Shown piece by piece: positions 47,601 to 56,209 of a stretch of DNA of 64,000 nt. Origin of the DNA: Streptomyces ferrugineus (GTDB lineage: Bacteria > Actinomycetota > Actinomycetes > Streptomycetales > Streptomycetaceae); NCBI RefSeq assembly GCF_015160855.1, contig NZ_CP063373.1, positions 7,440,001 through 7,504,000 of the forward strand, read 5' to 3'. The translations under genes and the position numbers were made by a program. Within the stretch, counting starts at the first letter, position 1, and each line of letters starts with the position of its first letter. Below the pieces are notes generated by a model, which made no database searches, was not told where the DNA came from, and saw only the letters and a list, made by a program, of their open reading frames with translations.

Positions 47601-47751
47601 GGTGGCGGCGAGTGCGTACGGAGTTGCTCCGGGGGCGCGACCGACACCCCCGGGGCGTACGGCACGGGCTCTCGCGCTGGCCTCGGCGGGGCTGGCGGCG
47701 GGCGGGGCGGCCGCGGGGCTGGTGCGGATGGTCCGGGGCCCGCGCGGCTGA
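44623..47751 (+). CDS. FAD/Fe-S D-2-hydroxyacid dehydrogenase (YdiJ type)
   Basis: A 1042-residue fusion. Residues about 45-230: PCMH-type FAD domain (LSRGGGTSLAGQCTN, GGMIGNNSCGATAQATGK). Residues about 260-540: FAD-oxidase C domain (GPSLYGHFGQGCVHTRIPF, FSGEHGDGQSRGE). Then ferredoxin cysteines CVGVGKCRR and CLACKGCKSDCP and two CCG domains (CCGLTW, CCGLAG). E. coli YdiJ and related enzymes oxidise D-2-hydroxyglutarate or D-lactate and pass electrons to the respiratory chain. The C-terminus adds a Gly/Ala hydrophobic tail. ATG 44623 has CAGGAGG before it; it follows the MarR gene by 59 bp and may be co-regulated. Confidence 0.92.
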   Translation: MGISDLPAPVVRQEAARPSDPAALEAALRERVDGEVRFDAGSRAAYSTDASNFRQTPIGVVVPHTPEAAAEAVAVAREHDAPVLSRGGGTSLAGQCTNTAVVIDWSKYCTELESVDTEAHTCVVQPGIVLDELNRRLAPTGLCFGPEPATHANCTIGGMIGNNSCGATAQATGKVVDNIARLEVLLYDGTRFWCGETGDEEYAEIERHGDLRASVYRRLRALRDGHADEIRRRFPAIPRRVSGYNLDSLLPEHGFDVAGLLVGSESTLVTVLRAELELVPVVKERTLVVLGFEDVAAAADAVPAILPYEPVALEGVDRHLVHDERLKHLNRRAIDQLPEGNAYLMVQFGGETVEEADEWAHRMLDGLHESEHDAEVAFLDDPAHEEQLWQVREAGLGATAHVPGHPDTWEGWEDSAVAPERLGEYLRRLRGLFEEFGYQSDAGPSLYGHFGQGCVHTRIPFDLYSAQGVAGYRRFMERAADLVVEFGGSFSGEHGDGQSRGELLPRMFGQELVAAFGRLKAVFDPGDRMNPGKVVAPYRLDENLRIGADWAPYAPRDLHFRFPHDDGSFARAANRCVGVGKCRRLDTEDDGVMCPSYQVTLEEEHSTRGRARLLFEMLDGHGDSAIRDGWRSRAVKDALDLCLACKGCKSDCPADVDMATYKAEFLSHHYAGRPWLRPRSDLSMGWLPAVAQAVGRAGLSPVVNALTHTPPLSRAALAVAGVEDREVPLFARQSLQSWFAGRSGSGSGARGTVLLWPDTFTNFFQPHVGQAAVQLLEHAGWRVTMPREPLCCGLTWISTGQLGVAERVLTRTVRRLAGHLHDGGLVVGLEPSCTTVFRSDAEELFPDDRDVRRLAEQTVTLAELLTGHSPGYEPPQVPDRSARALAQVHCHQHAVLGWESDEELLRAAGVDVERLSSGCCGLAGNFGFERGHLEVSRACAERVLLPRLRQEDPAGVVLADGFSCRTQIHEFDSGGHEGVHLAELLASALPTSEVAASAYGVAPGARPTPPGRTARALALASAGLAAGGAAAGLVRMVRGPRG

Positions 47752-47770
47752 ACCGCCGCACGGCGCGGGC
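47739..47770. terminator. Possible terminator overlapping the dehydrogenase stop
   Basis: GCCCGCGC (47739-47746) and GCGCGGGC (47763-47770) can pair around a 16-base loop that contains the stop codon. The stem is short but fully GC. The remaining bases up to 47941 show nothing else of note. Confidence 0.4.
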
Positions 47771-47941
47771 GGCAGGCGGGGCGCGTACCGGAGGCCCGCC
47801 GAGGTCGCTGCCCGGCTTCCCGCGACCCCGACCGGTGGCCGGGCCCCCGGCGCGCAGCGCTGCGGCGACCCGGTCCGCGACCGCCGACCGCTGTGCCTCG
47901 CCCTGCCCCCGGCCCTCCCGTCCACCACCGCCTCACCGCCA

Positions 47942-48709
47942 TCAGGCCGCGGGCGCCCCGTCGAGGACCTCCACCCGGCCCGTGTCCAGCGAGTAGTAGG
48001 CGCTGACGACGGCCAGGGCACCCTTCTTCACCAGGGGCGCGAGGGCGGGGTCGCGGCGCAGGCCGGCCGCCGTCTGCCTGGCGTGGGTGCGGACCATGGC
48101 GTCGACCGGGTCATCGTGCTTCGCCTTGGCTATGGCCTCGTACGCCGGGCGGACGGCCTCGGCGATCGACTGCAGGTCGCCCGGCAGCGGCTTGCGCTCC
48201 TTCAGGGCCTTGTACGACGCCTTGACCGCGCCGCAGCGCTGGTGCCCGAGCACGACGATGAGCGGGGTTCCGGAGGTCACCGGCCCGTACTCGATGGAAC
48301 CGGTGACCACCGGGGCGACCACCTGGCCGCCGGTGCGTATCGCGAACAGGTCGCCGATGCCGGTGTCGAAGACCATCTCCGGCGGGACCCGGGAGTCGAT
48401 GCACGAGACGACGACGCCGTAGGGGTCCTGCTCCTCGTCGACGGCCTCGCGCCGGTCGACACCCTGGTTGGGGCGCTGGAGGGAGCCCTTCACCCAGCGC
48501 TCGTTGCCCTCCAGCAGGCGCTTGAGCACCGCGGAGGGCGTCTCGGGGGGTGCGGCCGCGGACGCCGAGGGGCTCGCCGCCGCGACCGGCGACGCCTTCG
48601 AAGCCGCGCCGTTGTCCGTCTTCGTCGAACAGCCCGTGATCACGGCCGCGGTCGCCACGAGCCCTCCGGTGAGTACGGCTCGGCGCTGCGGTTGCGAGAC
48701 ACTGCCCAT
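47942..48709 (-). CDS. Exported beta-carbonic anhydrase, Tat/lipoprotein type
   Basis: A 255-residue enzyme with an export signal: twin arginine QPQRRAVLTGG and a lipobox VITGC (Cys27), then an Ala/Ser/Pro-rich spacer. The mature part is a beta-class carbonic anhydrase with zinc ligands in VVVSCIDSRVPPEMVFD (Cys103, Asp105-Arg107 dyad) and VLGHQRCGAVKAS (His156, Cys159). It interconverts carbon dioxide and bicarbonate. Most bacterial beta-CAs are cytosolic, so a Tat-exported, membrane-tethered form is notable but known in Streptomyces. ATG 48709 has GAAGGGAAG before it. Confidence 0.9.
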   Translation of the reverse strand: MGSVSQPQRRAVLTGGLVATAAVITGCSTKTDNGAASKASPVAAASPSASAAAPPETPSAVLKRLLEGNERWVKGSLQRPNQGVDRREAVDEEQDPYGVVVSCIDSRVPPEMVFDTGIGDLFAIRTGGQVVAPVVTGSIEYGPVTSGTPLIVVLGHQRCGAVKASYKALKERKPLPGDLQSIAEAVRPAYEAIAKAKHDDPVDAMVRTHARQTAAGLRRDPALAPLVKKGALAVVSAYYSLDTGRVEVLDGAPAA

Positions 48710-48946
48710 GGCACGCTTCCCTTCTGGTGTTCCCCCTGGTGGGGCGGGTGGTGCCACTGTTGCGAAGGGGCGGTTAGCGCCCGTACAGCGCTGATGCAGC
48801 GCACTGGAAGCGCACGTCCAAATCACGGAGCGTCGCCCGGCGGTACCGGAGTTGCGGCGCCGTGTCCGTGGCCGCCCGCGCGGTCGCCGCCGGCGGGCAC
48901 GCGTTCCTCGGCGATGACTTTGCGCCGGAGCGGGAGTCTGCCTCGC

Positions 48947-49600
48947 ATGACTGATCCGGAACTGACAGCGGACCGCGGCCACCGGACCGGGGTCTGGCCC
49001 TTGATTCATGCCGAGCGTGCGGCTCTGGCGGCCGATCTCGAAGGGCTGGCGGACGAGCGATGGGCTACGCCGTCCCTCTGCGCGGGACTGACGGTGCGTG
49101 AGGTGCTGGCGCATCTCACCGCGGCCGCGAGTCTCAATGGCCCGCGCTGGCTGGCGGGTGTGATCCGCTGCCGGTTCGACTTCGACAAGCAGGTGGCCAT
49201 GCGCCTGGCCGAGCAGTTGGGGGCGACTCCGCAGGAGACCCTTGCGCGGTTCCGGCGGATCGTGCCGAGCGAGACCAAGCCTCCCCTGCCCACGATCGCC
49301 ATGCTGGGCGAGACGATCGTGCACGGGGAGGACATCCGGCGTCCGCTGGGCATCCGCCGTGACCTTCCGATCGAGGTCGTCACACGGGTCGCCGAGTACT
49401 ACCGGGGCTCGGACCTCGTGGTCGTCGCCAAGGGGCGCGTCGGCGGCCTGGAACTGGTCGCCGACGACGGCCCTTTCAGGACCGGTTCCGGGCCGCTGGT
49501 GTCCGGCCCGACCCTGGCGCTGGTGATGGCCATGACCGGACGCACGGCGTACTGCGACGACCTCGAGGGCGACGGTGTGGAGGTGCTCCGCCAGCGCTGA
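48947..49600 (+). CDS. Maleylpyruvate isomerase-family mycothiol-dependent enzyme
   Basis: A 217-residue DinB-like helical protein of the TIGR03083 group: LADERWATPSLCAGLTVREVLAHLTAAA and MLGETIVHGEDIRRPLGI carry the histidines that usually bind a metal in mycothiol-dependent isomerases and S-transferases. Substrate unknown. GGGAG lies 11 bases before the ATG. It is a single gene, convergent with the SDR gene. Confidence 0.82.
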   Translation: MTDPELTADRGHRTGVWPLIHAERAALAADLEGLADERWATPSLCAGLTVREVLAHLTAAASLNGPRWLAGVIRCRFDFDKQVAMRLAEQLGATPQETLARFRRIVPSETKPPLPTIAMLGETIVHGEDIRRPLGIRRDLPIEVVTRVAEYYRGSDLVVVAKGRVGGLELVADDGPFRTGSGPLVSGPTLALVMAMTGRTAYCDDLEGDGVEVLRQR

Positions 49601-49721
49601 AAGGGCCGACCAGCCCTCCGTGAGGCGCTCCGGAGCGCTTCTGGTCGACACAGCACGCGTTTCGACCAGGCGGCCAAGGGTGGGCGACGACGTCGCGTTC
49701 ATCGCCCACGAACGTCCGAGG

Positions 49722-50420
49722 TCAGCCGGCCTGGCCGGACGGCCGCAGGGTGAGCTGGTTGATGTCCACGCCTTCGGGCTGGTTGATCGCGAAAACGATC
49801 ACGTCCGCGATCTGCTCGGCGGTCATCGCCGGTGCCGCCTCGGGCACTCCGCCGCGCCTGTCCCAGAACGGGGTGTCCACGACCCCGGGGGCGACGACGG
49901 TGACGCCCACTCCGTCCTTGCCGACCAGGAGCCGGGTGTTCTCGGCCAGTGCGTGCGCGGCCCACTTGGTGACCGAGTACAGGTTGCCGGGCGTGTTCCG
50001 GACCCCGGCGACCGAACCGACGATCACGATCCGGCCCTTGGACTGCCTGAGGTGCGGCAGCGTCTCCCGCACCAACAGGGCCGGGCCGAGGACGTTGGTG
50101 AGCACCATGGCGCGCATCGCCTCGGGCTCGTGGTCCTCCAGGGTGCCGGGCAGCGAGAACCCGGCGTTGGCGATGACCGTGTCCAGCCGGCCCCACCTGC
50201 CCACGATGTCACGCACCGCGGCGGCGACATGGCTCTCGTCGCTGGTGTCACCGGTGAGCGTCAGCAGCCGCTCCCCCGCCCCGACGGAAGCGGCGAAGGC
50301 GGCCAGCCGGTCGGCGTCGCGACCGGTGACGGCCACGCGGTGCCCCTGCTTGATCAGGGCGCGGGCGGTGGCGGCACCGATACCGGTCGAGCCGCCGGTG
50401 ATCATCGTGACGGGTTCCAA
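49722..50420 (-). CDS. Short-chain dehydrogenase/reductase
   Basis: A 232-residue classical SDR: cofactor loop TGGSTGIGAATA, NAG motif VIANAGFSLPG, catalytic Ser in VIVGSVAGVRN and Tyr-Lys in YSVTKWAAHALAE, PG motif VVAPGVVDTPF. An arginine after the loop (VAVTGRDADRL) favours NADP(H). The start is TTG at 50420, supported by AGGAGG seven bases upstream; an ATG at 50405 is the alternative. No pathway context. Confidence 0.92.
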   Translation of the reverse strand: MEPVTMITGGSTGIGAATARALIKQGHRVAVTGRDADRLAAFAASVGAGERLLTLTGDTSDESHVAAAVRDIVGRWGRLDTVIANAGFSLPGTLEDHEPEAMRAMVLTNVLGPALLVRETLPHLRQSKGRIVIVGSVAGVRNTPGNLYSVTKWAAHALAENTRLLVGKDGVGVTVVAPGVVDTPFWDRRGGVPEAAPAMTAEQIADVIVFAINQPEGVDINQLTLRPSGQAG

Positions 50421-50724
50421 GGGACGGCCTCCTCATCGGTGGCGGGCACGGGCGGCCCGCCGGGGTTCGAGCTGTCGATGGACACGGGCCCGAACGCGAG
50501 TTACCGGCCGACTCCAGGTTGCCGCCGCTCCCGACACGCGGTGATGGACGAACGCCCCCTCCCGCACCGGCGGTTGGCCGACTCCGCCGACCGGCCGACC
50601 GGCGTTCGGCCGCTCGTTCGTGGCCTCGATGTCCGTACTGTAGCCGGACCTTGTGGCGGAGTCCGCGTGCCGTCGGTGACCTGGCGGGATGCCGGGTGGG
50701 GCGGTGGCCGAAAGGGACTGCCCG
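50421..50724. other. Intergenic, no gene recognised
   Basis: The 304 bp between the SDR start and the ferredoxin stop hold no convincing frame on either strand. They should contain the SDR promoter (minus strand) and the end of the P450-ferredoxin transcript. No clear hairpin was seen. Confidence 0.4.
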
Positions 50725-50946
50725 TCAAGGGCCGCCAGACTGCGGCTCGTTGAAGGTGATCGCTCCGGAGGGGCAGACACCGACGGCCATCCGAGCGGCC
50801 GCGCGATGGACGGCGGACGGCTCGGCGTCCAGCAGGAGCACCCGACCGTCGTCGGCATCCTGGTCGAAGACCTCGGGGGCGGTCAGTGCGCACATCCCGG
50901 CGCCGATGCAGCGCTCACGGTCGACGCGCAGCCGCATCGATGTCAC
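50725..50946 (-). CDS. 3Fe-4S ferredoxin, P450 partner
   Basis: A 73-residue ferredoxin with CIGAGMC and a distal VGVCPSGAI, the three-cysteine pattern of 3Fe-4S ferredoxins that feed P450s in Streptomyces. GTG 50946 overlaps the stop of the P450 gene (GTGA) with GGAGGAG just before; ATG 50937 is an alternative start. It would donate electrons to the P450 encoded immediately upstream. Confidence 0.9.
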   Translation of the reverse strand: MTSMRLRVDRERCIGAGMCALTAPEVFDQDADDGRVLLLDAEPSAVHRAAARMAVGVCPSGAITFNEPQSGGP

Positions 50947-52142
50947 GACTCCTCCTCGTCCCAGGTGACCGGGAGGCTCTTGACCCCGAAGATGTCCGCG
51001 AACTCCGGGCGCAGCTCGACCTCCTCGGGCGGTACGGCCAGACGCAGCGCGGGAAAGCGGTCGAACAACGCGGGAAGCGCGACCCGCAGCTCGACGCGGG
51101 CGAGCTGCTGGCCCAGGCACTGGTGGATGCCGTGTCCGAAGGCCAGGTGCCCGACGCTCTGCCTGCCGATGTCGAGCACCTGGGGGTCGGCGAAGCGCTC
51201 GGGGTCGCGGTTGGCGGTGTGGTACGACAGGACGACCGTCGTGCCGGCCTCGATGGTCTGGCCGCCCAGCTCGACGTCCTCCAGCGCCGTCCTCATGAAC
51301 GACTTGGCGACCGTCAGATACCGCAGCAGCTCCTCCACGGCCCGGTCGGCGAGCGCGGGATCGGCGCGCAGCGCGGCCAGTTGGGCCGGGTTCCGCAGCA
51401 GCGCGAAGGTGCCGAGGGACAGCATGTTCGCGGTGGTGTCGAGTCCGGCCGCCAGCAGGGTGAGGCCGACGCCCTGCAGTTCCTCGTCGGTCAGATCGCT
51501 GTCGGTGAGCTCGCTGAGCACGTCGTCGGTGGGGTGCGCGCGCTTGGCGGCCACCAGCCGCGCGACGTACTCCTGGACCGCGGTGTAGGCCGCGATCAGC
51601 TCCTCCTCGGTCGGCTCCCCGCTCATCAGCGCTTCGGTCTGCCGCTGGAAGGAGTCCCGTTCCTCGTACGGCACGCCCAGCAGCTCACAGATGATGACGG
51701 CGGGAATGGGCCTGGCGAACGAGGCCACCAGATCCGCCGACGGCCCGGCCTCCTCCATGGCGTCCAGGCAGGCGGCGGTGACCTGCTCGACCCGCTCGGT
51801 GAGCAGCCGCATCCGCCGCACCGTGAACCTGCCGACCAGCGGCTTCCGGTAGCGGCTGTGCTGCGGTTCGTCCGTGAGCAGGAACTCGCCGGGCGACGCC
51901 GGGGGAAGCTCGAAGTCGACCACGTTCATCAGCTCCTTGCGTGAGCTGAACCGCGGGTCGGCCAGGACCGACCTGACCAGGTCGTATCCGGTGATCAGCC
52001 AGCCGGGTCTCCCACCGGGGTGGGTGTAGCGGCTGATGGGGCCGTGCCGGCGGGCGTCCAGTAACTCGGCCGGCGGGTCGAAGGGGCAGCCGGGCTGACG
52101 CGTCGTCGGCAGCGTCGTGACGGTGTGCGGGGATTCGGCCAT
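50943..52142 (-). CDS. Cytochrome P450, CYP105-like
   Basis: A 399-residue soluble bacterial P450: I-helix AGLDTT (232-237), K-helix ELLR (271-274), heme loop FGHGIHQCLGQ with Cys342. The start segment GCPFDPPAELLDARRHGPISRYTHPGG resembles CYP105 enzymes that act on xenobiotics and macrolides. Codon 27 is TTA (52062-52064), predicting bldA dependence and late expression. It forms a two-gene operon with its ferredoxin, with no biosynthetic genes around, so the role is probably detoxification or a free-standing tailoring step. Confidence 0.93.
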   Translation of the reverse strand: MAESPHTVTTLPTTRQPGCPFDPPAELLDARRHGPISRYTHPGGRPGWLITGYDLVRSVLADPRFSSRKELMNVVDFELPPASPGEFLLTDEPQHSRYRKPLVGRFTVRRMRLLTERVEQVTAACLDAMEEAGPSADLVASFARPIPAVIICELLGVPYEERDSFQRQTEALMSGEPTEEELIAAYTAVQEYVARLVAAKRAHPTDDVLSELTDSDLTDEELQGVGLTLLAAGLDTTANMLSLGTFALLRNPAQLAALRADPALADRAVEELLRYLTVAKSFMRTALEDVELGGQTIEAGTTVVLSYHTANRDPERFADPQVLDIGRQSVGHLAFGHGIHQCLGQQLARVELRVALPALFDRFPALRLAVPPEEVELRPEFADIFGVKSLPVTWDEEES

Positions 52143-52278
52143 GACGATTCCTCATCTCGCGATAGTACGCGTTTGACGTGTCACGAAAGCTATGTTGCAT
52201 TCACATCTACGTCAATCAATGGAACAGCATTTACCCAGCTAGATGGCGCTAAATTGATGCAATGACCCTGCGGTCGAA

Positions 52279-52295
52279 TGCAACGTCACGTTGCA
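52279..52295. promoter_or_regulatory. Palindrome in the P450 upstream region
   Basis: TGCAACGTCACGTTGCA is a perfect 7-bp-arm inverted repeat with a 3-base centre, 137 bp upstream of the P450 start, in an AT-rich island (about 52143-52320) that contains several further TGCAAT/TTGCAT words. It could be a regulator site or the 3' end of the phosphatase transcript, but the lack of a GC stem argues for an operator. Confidence 0.5.
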
Positions 52296-52347
52296 ATGAA
52301 CCCGCGATGAAGGCAACCGGGGCACTCCCGGTCGGGGCGGCCGAGCC

Positions 52348-53688
52348 TCAGTCGTGCGGGGTGCGCAGGGCCAGCAGGGCCATGTCGTCGTGGCCGTCGC
52401 CGGGGTGGTGGTCGGCGAGGAACCGCACGAAGTCGTCCGGCGGCAGGTCGACGTGGCTCGCGGCGAGTTCGGCGAGCCGGGCGAGGCCGTGGTCGATGGG
52501 GTGGTCGGGGTGTTCGACGAGCCCGTCGGTGAAGAAGAGCACGGTGGCCCCGGCGGGCATGGGACGGGTGTGGTCGGGACGGTCCTGGCCAAGGTCGACG
52601 CCGAGCGGCAGGCCGGGCTCGGCGTGGAGATACGCCACGTGCCGGTCGGGGCCGATCAGCAGCGGGGGAAGGTGGCCGGCCGTGCTCCAGTGCAGCCTCC
52701 AGCCGTCCTCCGCGGGCTCGATGCGGGCGAGGCAGGAGGTGGTGACCGGGAGATCGGTGATGGCGTGCAGAGTGCGGTCGAGCTGGGTGAGGACGCCGCT
52801 GGGCGGCGTGAAGCGGTCGAACAGCAGGGCGCGCAGCATGCTGCGGGTCTGGGCCATGGCGGCGGCCGCGCGCGTGTCGTGGCCGACGACGTCGCCGATC
52901 ACGACGGCGCAGGCGTTGTCGGGCAGCCAGAGGGCGTCGTACCAGTCGCCGCCGAGGTGCCCGGGAGCGAGAGCCGGGCGGTAGATGGCCGCGGCGGTGA
53001 AGGGGTGCAGATCAGGCAGGGTGGGCAACAGAAGCCGCTGGAAGTGTTCGGCACTGTCGCGGATCTGCTCGAACAGGCGGACGTTCTCGATCGCGATGCC
53101 GGCGGCGCCGGCCAGGGCGACGACGATGTCCTCGTCGTCGCGGTCGAAGGGCCGGCCGTCACGGCGTTCGGACAGGTAGAGGTCTCCGTAGATGGTGCCG
53201 CGCACGCTGATGGCGACGCCCAGCAGGGTGCGCATACGGGGGTGTCCGGGCGGGAACCCGGTGGAGGCGGGGTGGGAGGGGATGTCGTCGACGCGCAAGG
53301 GCTCGGGGTGGTGGATCAGATGCCCCAGGACTCCGCGGCCCCGGGGGAAGTCGATGCCGGCCAGGTCACCGCGCTCGGACTCCGACAGGCCCGCCGTGAT
53401 GAACTGCGCGAGCTGCCCACCGGATTCGTCCAGCACCCCCAGCGCCCCGTAGCGTGCGCCGACCAGGTCCATGGCGGTGGTGACGATGCGGTGCAGCACC
53501 GCGGGCAGATCCGTCTCCTGACTGATCGCCAGCACCGCGTCCAGCAGTCCCTGCAGCCGGTCCTTGGCGGTGGCAAGCTCCCGCAACTGCGCGGCGATCT
53601 GCTCCAGCTCGACGCCCGGCCGCGGCGTGGCTCCGGAGTCCGGCGGCCGTCCCGGTCCCCCTCCCTCGCCGCCCGCCGTCATGGACAT
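52348..53688 (-). CDS. GAF-domain SpoIIE/PP2C-family protein phosphatase
   Basis: A 446-residue regulatory phosphatase: residues about 20-60 helical, about 45-200 a GAF sensor domain ([38 protein letters not shown]), and about 225-440 a SpoIIE phosphatase core ([62 protein letters not shown]) with the metal aspartates in GGDWYD, GDVVGHD and DDMALL. Such proteins dephosphorylate anti-anti-sigma factors in response to a signal. No partner genes adjoin it. ATG 53688 lacks a strong ribosome binding site. Confidence 0.9.
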   Translation of the reverse strand: MSMTAGGEGGGPGRPPDSGATPRPGVELEQIAAQLRELATAKDRLQGLLDAVLAISQETDLPAVLHRIVTTAMDLVGARYGALGVLDESGGQLAQFITAGLSESERGDLAGIDFPRGRGVLGHLIHHPEPLRVDDIPSHPASTGFPPGHPRMRTLLGVAISVRGTIYGDLYLSERRDGRPFDRDDEDIVVALAGAAGIAIENVRLFEQIRDSAEHFQRLLLPTLPDLHPFTAAAIYRPALAPGHLGGDWYDALWLPDNACAVVIGDVVGHDTRAAAAMAQTRSMLRALLFDRFTPPSGVLTQLDRTLHAITDLPVTTSCLARIEPAEDGWRLHWSTAGHLPPLLIGPDRHVAYLHAEPGLPLGVDLGQDRPDHTRPMPAGATVLFFTDGLVEHPDHPIDHGLARLAELAASHVDLPPDDFVRFLADHHPGDGHDDMALLALRTPHD

Positions 53689-53918
53689 CCGACGATCTCG
53701 GCGGCCGCGGCGGCACCGGCGGTCCCGCCGGGGGTCATCCGCCCGTGCCATTCGTCGTCCGCACGCGATCTGTGCACCCCCAGCCTCCCGACAGGACCGT
53801 GACCAACCCGCACAGGGTGGCGCAGCCAGACGGTCCAACCAGCCCATTACTCCGCAAGCGGCATGTTCCCCACCGTCATACGAGGTGGCGGGATCCGTTC
53901 CCCGGCCCGACGCACGTC

Positions 53919-56168
53919 TCACCCGAAGCGGTCGCCCCGTCGCGTCCGGACACGGGTGGTGACCGCCGCCAAGTACGCGGCGTATGTCTCCCGCTGGTTC
54001 CACGAAAACATGACGGTACGAGAGTTGTTCGCCATGGACTTCTGCGCCTGGCCGCTCGCGAAACGGAGCGGCTCCTGGTCCTGCGCGGTGGCGAGCTGTA
54101 CATATCCGTTGACGAGACGGCTGGGCTCCTTGGACCGAACCGTGACGACATCGGCGAGGGGGATCACACAGTCCCTGGCGCCGCCGGCCTTCCCCATGAG
54201 CTTGCGCTTGATCTCGGCACGATCGGCATGGAGCGTCACGGTCGCGGTGTACCCCTTGAACACAAGTGGTCCGAGGTCCCACTCCTGGAGGGCGAGTCGC
54301 CCGGTCCATTGGGCGACCACGGCGGCGATCTCCTCCTGGGTCACGAAGGCGCCCTGCAGCCGGACGGGCTCGTTCGCGTCCGTCGGCAGGAAGAGCCCGT
54401 CGCCGCGGCCCATGAGCTTCTCGGCACCCGGCCGGTCGAGGATGATCTGCGAGTCGACGAGCGAGGAGGTGCCGAACGCGAGCCGCGAGGACAGCTTCGC
54501 CCTGATCAGATCGGTGACGACACCGGTCGCGGGCTCTTGCGTGGCGAGCACCAGATGGATGCCGACCGTGTGTGCGAGCCGCGCGATGGGCACGATCGCG
54601 TCCTCGACCTTGCGCGGCGGGGCCGTCATCAGGTCGGCGAGTTCGTGGACGACGACCAGAAGGTACGGGTGCGGCCGCACCCGCTGCCGATCGCCCTCGG
54701 GGGCGCTGACGCTCCCCTCGCGCGCAGCCCGGTTGAAGTCGTCGATGTGCCGGTAGCCGTACGTCGCCAGATCGTCGTAGCGAAGATCCATTTCGCGCAC
54801 GATCCACTGGAGCGCTTCGACGACCCGGTTTCCGTCGGTGATGACCGGCGTGATGAGGTGCGGGATGTCCTTGTACGCCGTCAACGCGACGCGCTGGGGG
54901 TCGACGAGCATCATGCGGACGTCCTCCGGGGTCGCCCGCATCATGATCGATGTGATCAGGCAGTGGATCAGTGATGTCTTGCCCGACCCCGTGGCACCCG
55001 CGACGAGCAGATGCGGCAGCTTCGTCAGGTTGGCCAGCACGTAGCCGCCCTCGACGTCCTTGCCGAGCGCGACCAGCATCGGATGCTCGTCGCCGACCGC
55101 CTCGGCCACACGGAGCACGTCACCGAGGGCGACCAACTCCCGTTCGGTGTTCGGGACTTCGATACCGACCGCCGTACCGCCGGGAATCGGCAAGGTGACC
55201 CGCACGTCCGGGCTGGCGACCGCGTACGCGATGTTCCTCGTCAACGCGATGATCCGCTCGGCCCTTACGGCGGGGCCGAGCTCGACCTCGTAGCGTGTCA
55301 CCGTCGGCCCGCGCGTGAAGCCGGTGACGGCTGCGTCGATCTTGAACCCGGAGAACACGTCGTTGAGCGCGGCGAGCACCGCGCCGTCGTCGAGGGGCGT
55401 CGGCCGCGTGTTCCCCGTCTCCCGGGCCGCTTTGACGGCCCGGGCAATGGTCACCCGGTATTCGAGCGCGCTCCAGAGCTGCGGTCGCTGTTTCACACCG
55501 GCGGCGAGGACTCGTTCGTAGACGTAGTCGTACAGCTCATGGACGCTGACGACGCCGTCCTGGTCCCGGTCCGCGTCTCCGGTCCGAAGGCCGTCGATGA
55601 CGGCACCGGTGAACCTCGAGGGTTCGGGTGCCATCTCCGTGAGGTGGTCGCCTTCCCACGCGTACTCGGTGCGGTTCGTCGCCGTGAGAATGGCCCGGCC
55701 GTGGCCTGCCAGTTCTTCTGTCACATGCACTGCCGTGTCGCCCTTGGCGCCGGGCAGAAACGCACCGCTGTAGCAGCAGTCGAGGAGCACGACGATCGAC
55801 TTCGCACGGCAGCGGCGCATCTGGTCATGGACGAACGCCGCGGACACCGCGGTCGAGGCCAGGAGCCTGCGGTCGGTGTCCCGTGCGGCGAAGTGGAGCA
55901 GCCCGTTGTCGTCCTTGACGCCGTGGCACGAAAGGTGAAGGAGCAGTACGTCGTCCCGGCTTCGGTCCAGGAAGAAGGTCTCCAGGCGGCGGTTCACTTC
56001 GTGGTGGGGTCGGTCGATCACCTGGGTGACGTCGAACGCACCGATCTGGGGATCCTGAAGCACTTCCGCGAGCCCGGCGGCGTCCCGGGCGGGTGAGCGG
56101 AGCCGTCTCAGCGCGGGATTCTCGTACTCACCCGTGGCGACGAGCAGGGCGTCGCGGCTACCGGGCAC
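53919..56168 (-). CDS. Caspase - FtsK motor - PH-like fusion (EACC1-associated effector)
   Basis: A 749-residue fusion from GTG 56168. Residues about 1-245: caspase (peptidase C14) with catalytic His82 in LHLSCHGVKDD and Cys132 in LLDCCYSGAF. Residues about 265-345: FtsK alpha-type region (FTRGPTVTRYEVELGPAVRAERIIAL, SPDVRVTLPIPGGTAVGIEVPN). Residues about 365-620: FtsK/SpoIIIE motor with Walker A GATGSGKTSL (391-400) and Walker B LLVVVHELADLM, where the usual Asp is His508. Residues about 630-745: a DUF4429/PH-like domain (VFKGYTATVTLHADRAEIKRK ... RLVNGYVQL). There is no membrane anchor or gamma (KOPS) domain, so this is not a chromosome-partition FtsK. It lies 41 bp downstream of EACC1. 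Predicted suicidal or signalling protease driven by an NTP motor; substrate unknown. Confidence 0.9.
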   Translation of the reverse strand: MPGSRDALLVATGEYENPALRRLRSPARDAAGLAEVLQDPQIGAFDVTQVIDRPHHEVNRRLETFFLDRSRDDVLLLHLSCHGVKDDNGLLHFAARDTDRRLLASTAVSAAFVHDQMRRCRAKSIVVLLDCCYSGAFLPGAKGDTAVHVTEELAGHGRAILTATNRTEYAWEGDHLTEMAPEPSRFTGAVIDGLRTGDADRDQDGVVSVHELYDYVYERVLAAGVKQRPQLWSALEYRVTIARAVKAARETGNTRPTPLDDGAVLAALNDVFSGFKIDAAVTGFTRGPTVTRYEVELGPAVRAERIIALTRNIAYAVASPDVRVTLPIPGGTAVGIEVPNTERELVALGDVLRVAEAVGDEHPMLVALGKDVEGGYVLANLTKLPHLLVAGATGSGKTSLIHCLITSIMMRATPEDVRMMLVDPQRVALTAYKDIPHLITPVITDGNRVVEALQWIVREMDLRYDDLATYGYRHIDDFNRAAREGSVSAPEGDRQRVRPHPYLLVVVHELADLMTAPPRKVEDAIVPIARLAHTVGIHLVLATQEPATGVVTDLIRAKLSSRLAFGTSSLVDSQIILDRPGAEKLMGRGDGLFLPTDANEPVRLQGAFVTQEEIAAVVAQWTGRLALQEWDLGPLVFKGYTATVTLHADRAEIKRKLMGKAGGARDCVIPLADVVTVRSKEPSRLVNGYVQLATAQDQEPLRFASGQAQKSMANNSRTVMFSWNQRETYAAYLAAVTTRVRTRRGDRFG

Positions 56169-56209
56169 GACCGCCGGCCATGTGTCCCTGCTCGGCGGAG
56201 CAGGCCGTT

